This document shows positions 58,745 through 64,000 of a DNA stretch of 64,000 bases, one piece after another. This DNA comes from Tillandsia leiboldiana. Taxonomy: Eukaryota; Streptophyta; Magnoliopsida; Poales; Bromeliaceae. The stretch is from NCBI GenBank assembly GCA_029204045.2, contig CM055077.1, forward strand, positions 10,988,584 through 11,052,583. Direction: 5' to 3'. Below the pieces are notes generated by a model, which was not told the DNA's origin, searched no databases, and saw only the letters and a list, made by a program, of their open reading frames with translations. Position 1 is the first letter of the stretch, and the number at the start of each line of letters is the position of its first letter. The position numbers were made by a program, and so were the translations under genes.

Positions 58745-58975
58745 ATGAGGCAGCATATTGACGAAAATGTAACTAAAGGGTTCAAGATGACATTGTAGAT
58801 ATTGAAGATGATTCTGAAAGTGATAGTGATGATGAAATTGTAACTAAAGGGGTTCAAGATGACATTGTAGATGGTGGGGATGATTCTAACAGTGATAGTG
58901 ATGATGAAATTATAACTAAAGGGGTTCAAGATGACATTGTAGATGGTGAGGATGATTCTGACAGTGATAGTTTGT
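58745..58975. repeat. Acidic-coding tandem repeat
   Basis: Three units of about 78-90 bp around GTAACTAAAGGGGTTCAAGA and GATGACATTGTAGATGGTG. The first unit lacks one G of the GGGG run, which causes a frameshift. Confidence 0.85.
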
Positions 58976-59084
58976 ATGAACGGAGCAAATTTGGTGATAG
59001 TGATGAGGATAGCATTAATGATAGTGATTTCTGCATTAATACCAACAATGTAGATGATGCGAGGGAAAGCACTACTGGAAGAGG

Positions 59085-59560
59085 CAGAGGGTCCATGCAT
59101 ACTGGGAGAGGCAGGGGGTCCATGCAATATCCTTCCAACAATCTGCAGTCTGCATGATCCAGTCAGGTTGGGATTGAGCCTACTGGGAGAGGCAGGGGGT
59201 CCATGCATAATCCTTCCAACAATCTGCAGTCTGCATTATCCAGCCAGGTTGGGATTGAGCCTACTGGGAGAGGCAGGGGGTCCATGCATAATCCTTCCAA
59301 CAATCTGCAGTCTGCATCATCCAGTCAGGTTGGGATTGAGCCTACTGGGAGAGGCAGGGGGTCCATGCATACTGGGAGAGGCAGGGGGTCCATGCAATAT
59401 CCTTCCAACAATCTGTAGTCTACATCATCCAGTCAGGTTGGGATTGAGCCTACTGGGAGATGCAGGGGGTCCATGCATAATCCTTCCAACAATCTGCAAT
59501 CTACATCATCCAGTCAGGTTGGGATTTCGCCTACTGGGAGAGGCAGGGGGTCCATGCAAT
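59085..59560. repeat. RGRG-coding minisatellite
   Basis: Seven-odd repeats of about 65 bp: ACTGGGAGAGGCAGGGGGTC, CATGCATAATCC, TTCCAACAATCTGCAGTCTG, CATCCAGTCAGGTTGGGATT. Two units carry a shorter doubled form. Confidence 0.92.
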
Positions 59561-59751
59561 ATCCTTCCAACATAGGAGTTCCAGCTACAAGAAGTTTTAC
59601 CAATCGAGCCAGAGCCAGTGGAGCTAGTGGAGCAATGGGTGGAGCATCTAAGACAAATGAAAAATCGGTTATAATGAGATTGGGACAGAGCTTAGCATCA
59701 AGAAGACCTTATGGGACTGTATGTTTCTAACCATTTTATTTATTAGTAACT

Positions 59752-59906
<155 letters not shown>

Positions 59907-59999
59907 TTACTTATATCACAATATATATTTGATTTGATTCTTATAGGGAGTGATCAAAAGAAGGATAGGGGAGCTAACTCAAGAATCAACTAGTAAGCC

Positions 60000-61315
60000 G
60001 ACTTAGGACAGGGCAAGTGATTTTTTGTTTGTATATTGAATCTACAAGTGATTTGTTGTTTGCTCTAACTTTTTGTATTTTGGTTCCACTTGTTCAGCAA
60101 GTTGTAAGTATTTCTTATAACACAAGTTAGATAACTTTGTAGTTGGTTATAAATATTATAAGGCAGTAGTGCTGAACTGGTAGATTGAAGCAATGTTGCA
60201 TTCAATAATCTATGTTTCTGTGAATCTGTGTTAGAAAAGGAAGCAATGTGTTTCTGTGAATCTGGTAGATTGAAGGCAGTAGATCATTTTGGATTTGCTG
60301 AACTGTGTTTCTGTGAATCTGTGTCTTATCTTGAATATGCATGTGAATCTGTGAATCTGCGTCTTATCTTGAATATGTGAATTTGTGCAATTTGTGTCTT
60401 ATCTTGAATCTGGGAATCTGTGAATCTGTGATTATGAATATGTCAATATGTGAAGATTGTGTTTAGTTCTTCAATCTGGGTTCTTCACTGCATGTATATT
60501 GAATGACATTGTGTCTAGTTATGTTTAGTTCTTCAATCTGGGTTCTTCACTGCATGTTTATTGAATGACATTGTGTCTAGTTGTGTTTAGTTCTTCAATC
60601 TGGGTTCTTCACTGCATGTATATTGAATGGCATTGTGTCTAGTTGTGTTCCTACCATTGTTGTGAATTTATACTACATGTAGTGAACTAACTACATGCAG
60701 TGAACTAACAAACATTCCTACAGATTAAACAACCCAGATTGAACACATTGTTAGTTCACTGCATATAGTATAAATTCACAACAATGGTAGGAATTGAACA
60801 CATTGATAGTTCACTGCATGTAGTATAAATTCAGTCCAATGGTAGGAATTGAACACATTATTAGTTCACTGCTATCTGTAGGAATTGAACACATTGTTAG
60901 TTCACTGCTATCTGTATGAATTGAACACATTGTTAGTTCACTTCATATTCACTGCATGTGGTTAGTTCACTACAGGTTGCAGGTAGTTCACTGCAAGTCT
61001 TTAACACATTCAAAACAATGTTGCTTCAGAATTGAACATTCAACATTCAGAAAAGGAAGCAATGTTGCATTCAAAAATCTGTACATTCAACATTCAGAAT
61101 TAAACAAAATGATGCATTCATAAATGTGAACATTTAACATTTAGAATTGAATACAATGTTGCATTCAGAAATCTCTTGCATAGCTTAAATCTCTTGCATA
61201 GCTTACACATCAATATATTACATAATATGCCACTCAGTTGAAAACAAAATAAGGTGGTATAAATAACAACAAACATAGCACCATACTATATAGTACGAGT
61301 CTATTCATATTAGTA
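60000..61315. repeat. Convergent 3' region with tandem and inverted repeats
   Basis: Holds three copies of TTCTTCAATCTGGGTTCTTC with ACTGCATGTATATTGAATG (60465-60650), reiterations of GAACACATTGTTAGTTCACT (60740-60960) and of CATTCAACATTCAGAA. It lies between the two convergent genes of element C and contains no exon. Confidence 0.8.
60650..60791. repeat. 42-bp inverted repeat
   Basis: Arms 60650-60691 (CCTACCATTGTTGTGAATTT..) and 60750-60791 are near-perfect reverse complements with a loop of about 58 bp. It lies between the convergent genes of element C, so a transcript read from either side would fold back. Confidence 0.85.
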
Positions 61316-61319
61316 CATA

Positions 61320-61796
61320 TCACAATAAAACAATTAGCAAACTAAAAATAAGAAACATATAGTGTTTGTGAATCTTCTGATTGTCTTTCTCCTTTAACTT
61401 CATCTGGTACAATATTGTTTTGTCTATTAGCCTATCCATTTTCTCTTGAAGTGCTTTTCTCGAATTTTCAACATCTGTCAACTTAATACTAAGAGCATTC
61501 TTATCTTCAGCAGTAGCGAAAACTTCATTTTCCAATGCTATTAATTTTTTTTTCAAATGGGTCATTTGTTCATGGAGTTCGATGATGTATTTCTTTCTTC
61601 GTTTACATATCTCTGGATCATGCCAACGAAAAAAACCACAACCATTTCTCTTGTAGTTTACGCAACCATAAAATCGTCTTTCGGGATTATCGATTGTTAG
61701 TGATGTTCTCAGAGGTGCCTTTAATCCACAGAAGCAAAGAGGATTATCCACATTTAATTTACCAGCAGTACAACTACTAGATGAAGAGGTGGACAT
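61320..61796 (-). CDS. GRF zinc-finger protein of element C
   Basis: 158 codons from ATG 61796. A GRF-type zinc finger lies at about residues 20-60: PLCFCGLKAPLRTS, then NPERRFYGCVNYKR and CGFFRWHDPE; the Cys residues and GRF-like RFYG motif are present. A coiled coil follows (residues 70-140), and the last 15 residues (MFLIFSLLIVLL) are hydrophobic, possibly a tail anchor. GRF fingers bind single-stranded nucleic acid. The gene reads toward the PB1-like gene, as mudrB does to mudrA in maize MuDR, though mudrB is unrelated in sequence. It has no visible break, in contrast to its neighbour. Confidence 0.75.
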   Translation of the reverse strand: MSTSSSSSCTAGKLNVDNPLCFCGLKAPLRTSLTIDNPERRFYGCVNYKRNGCGFFRWHDPEICKRRKKYIIELHEQMTHLKKKLIALENEVFATAEDKNALSIKLTDVENSRKALQEKMDRLIDKTILYQMKLKEKDNQKIHKHYMFLIFSLLIVLL

Positions 61797-61898
61797 TGTG
61801 CTGCAGCCATAGATGAAGAAAAAAATTTAAAAATATAAAATCGGGATGCAATTTAATATAATAAAACAAAAAAAATAAATGATTGATCTTTAGAGAGA

Positions 61899-62110
<212 letters not shown>

Positions 62111-62619
62111 TGTGTATGTGTGTGTGAGCTGAAAGAATCAAAAACTTACCTTGTGGATGAAATTGGAGATCACAGGAGAAGAAAAAAATTAAAACATATA
62201 AAATCGGGATGCTATTTAATATAATAAAACACAAAAACTAACCTTGTTGATGTTCACAGGAGCATGTCCCAGAAAGTTTCTCTATTGGGATGAGAAGTGT
62301 CAGGAAGCTTCTCTGTTGGAGATGGCAAAATGTTGGTCGAATGAGTTTTTTTTTTTTTAAGAGAATTATCAGATCTAAGGGGAAAAGGTAATGGAGGGAA
62401 GAGAATGGGTTTTAACTTATTTTCCGCCATTTCTGAAGGGTATTTTGGGTATATTCAATAATATTTTTTAAGAAATTGACGGTTCACTCACGGAATCGTG
62501 ACGGCGGGGGGGTAAATACACAATTCCGTAATTACGAGGGGGCAAAATGTATGCTTTAAAAGACAGTGGGGAAAAGTGAAAAAGCGGGATATTATAGGGA
62601 GATTTTCTGTAATTTAGCC

Positions 62620-63190
62620 TTTTTTCTTACTATCAATTAGAAATAATCTGTCATTTTTTTTCGCACTCTTTTATTAGATATATGCCCTAAAAGCCTATCA
62701 TGTCGAAATATGTATTCTTTATAAATTATAAATTTGTATTTAACTTTTTACATTATGAATGTAGTTAGATTTTTATTTTCATTCATCTTGGGTAAGAGTT
62801 GAGAATTTAAAACATATATCATTAGTGATTAATTTTTAAAAATTCTCGATCGATGGATCATCACAGGGACAATAATTGGTCCGGTGAGATTGGTGCATAG
62901 GTCACTTTCCTTTTAAAATAGACGAGTCTCGAGTCAACAGTGTGGGGACACTAGAACGAATGTACAGATAGTTGTTGAAGAATAAGGGTACCGAGTGTGA
63001 CCATCACGAGAAATCACTTGGATGTCTACTCACTCGTCGGTGACTTACTCGATATTACAGTAATGTGACTAATTCTTTGATCTGCGGTGTCTCGGCTATT
63101 CACAATGGGGTTACTGTAGTTTGATTGTACATATACTTGGTCAGTGACTTATTCGATATTACAGTAGTGTGACTGATCCTTTGATCTGTA
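62620..63190. repeat. Non-coding sequence with a tandem repeat (part of an LTR-type element?)
   Basis: A unit of about 120 bp around GACTTACTCGATATTACAGT and GTGTCTCGGCTATTCACAAT, with GTAGTTTGATTGTACATATA, recurs at 63048, 63145 and after the TRIM at 63605. The area lacks genes. The repeated CGAGTAATTCCATGACCTCC at 63890-64000 hints at an LTR or related repeat that runs out of the window. Confidence 0.5.
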
Positions 63191-63194
63191 GTGT

Positions 63195-63604
63195 TGTAAC
63201 GCCCCCAATTGTCCCACATCGGATGTGGATGGAATTATGATTGGGTTTATATGAGACATGAACACTAGTAATAATAACTGGGCTTAAGCATTTTGGGCTG
63301 TGGGTTGGGTCCAACGCGTTATTATTGCTAGTGGGCCGGGTCGTTATGTTTGGTATCGGAGCCAATAACCAGCCGGAAGTGTGCTGCGAGTCTCGGCTGA
63401 TTCTGGGTCTAGATGACAGGGCTAGCGAGACAAGTCTCAGATCGCCTGGTGATCTTGGGCTACTGTGTGTATGTTTGGGCTGACGAGGACGTCATGCCTA
63501 AATGGGGGGAGTCTGTAACGCCCCCAATTGTCCCACATCGGATGTGGATGGAATTGTGATTGGGTTTATATGAGTTATTATTGCTAGTGGGCCGGGTCGT
63601 TATA
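63195..63604 (+). mobile_element. Second TRIM copy, 3' LTR deleted internally
   Basis: 5' LTR 63195-63348 (154 bp, TGTAACGCCCCC..GTCGTTATG), a primer-binding site TGGTATCGGAGCC, and a 3' LTR 63514-63604 lacking 63 bp between TATATGAG and TTATTATTGC. Perfect 5-bp duplication AGTGT (63190-63194 and 63605-63609). Same family as the TRIM in mudrA. Confidence 0.93.
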
Positions 63605-64000
63605 AGTGTCTCGGCTATTTACAATATGGTTAATGTAGTTTGACTGTACATATACTTGATCCCTAGCCATTTGGATTCTTGCAGTGCATGTTGGCTGCAA
63701 TGGATTCGTTGTAGGAATAGGATTTGCACCTTTATGAATGTACCCCCCTTAGTAGATAAGGGAGTTAGTCGCGTGTGATTTATGAGACTGAGTTTAGAAG
63801 ATTTTGGGCAAGACATAATAAATAACGAAAAGGGTTTCCGATATTAGAAACTCAATCGAATAAATTTGACATACGACAGACGGTGGGGTTTGACGAGTAA
63901 TTCCATGACCTCCGTCTTGTCGGGACTCCTGATAGAAGGATTGTATCACACGTTAACTGCATCTAGAGATTCAGTATGAACGAGTAATTTCATGACCTCC
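63605..64000. other. Non-coding end of the window
   Basis: After the second TRIM the tandem repeat unit continues. No gene seen. CGAGTAATT(C/T)CATGACCTCC occurs twice (63894 and 63980). Confidence 0.4.

Noticed and set aside
58630..59208. Minus-strand 192-codon frame rich in Ile
   Set aside because: Antisense of the acidic tandem repeat and RGRG repeats of element C.

Overview
This is a plant nuclear genome window, dense in transposable elements. The grounds are split genes with GT..AG introns, plant-specific families (a NAC transcription factor, a plant mobile domain protein, an MGDG synthase fragment, a novel plant SNARE fragment, PPR motifs), a plant-type Helitron with an RPA-like gene, Mutator-like elements (MULEs), and many long AT microsatellites. 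A monocot is plausible but was not resolved. I see no tRNA, rRNA or CRISPR.

Layout. 210-5083: a MULE (element A, 9-bp duplication AATTGAGAG) carrying a broken plant mobile domain (PMD) gene, with a second 654-bp MULE nested in its right end. 5300-6860: a NAC gene with an apparent one-base frameshift. 7351-about 15 kb: several unrelated gene fragments all on the minus strand (last exon of an unknown gene, PPR, NPSN-type SNARE, a coiled-coil protein, MGDG synthase) above a Helitron-like 3' hairpin ending in CTAG, read as a gene-capturing Helitron. About 17.5 to 39 kb: a second, decayed minus-strand Helitron with a Rep/Pif1 helicase and an RPA-like gene, invaded by short LTR elements (21.9-24.2 kb), a truncated Ty3/Gypsy element (28.1-33.8 kb) and a 3.46-kb solo LTR (35.1-38.6 kb). 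39135-47226: an 8.1-kb MULE (element B) with mudrA-type transposase and PMD genes in tandem, bounded by arrays of small palindromes; a 473-bp TRIM sits inside mudrA. 48.3-53.0 kb: the only clearly ordinary genes, an intact KIN17 gene and, downstream on the same strand, exons of an R3H-domain protein. 53.2-57.2 kb: AT-rich repeats, AT microsatellites and copies of one 9-bp-duplication MITE. 57.4-62.6 kb: element C, a decayed MULE with a PB1-like/RGRG gene facing a convergent GRF zinc-finger gene. 63.2-63.6 kb: a second TRIM.

How the parts relate. Elements A and B carry the same PMD gene with matching exon lengths; B has the transposase, A does not, so A looks like a dependent or decayed relative. 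The palindrome arrays at their ends, and those of the nested 654-bp element, look like a shared terminal architecture. The Rep/helicase and RPA genes are the normal pair of plant Helitrons but both carry disabling changes. Insertion order can be read from target duplications: for example the TRIM is younger than MULE B, and the 654-bp element is younger than MULE A.
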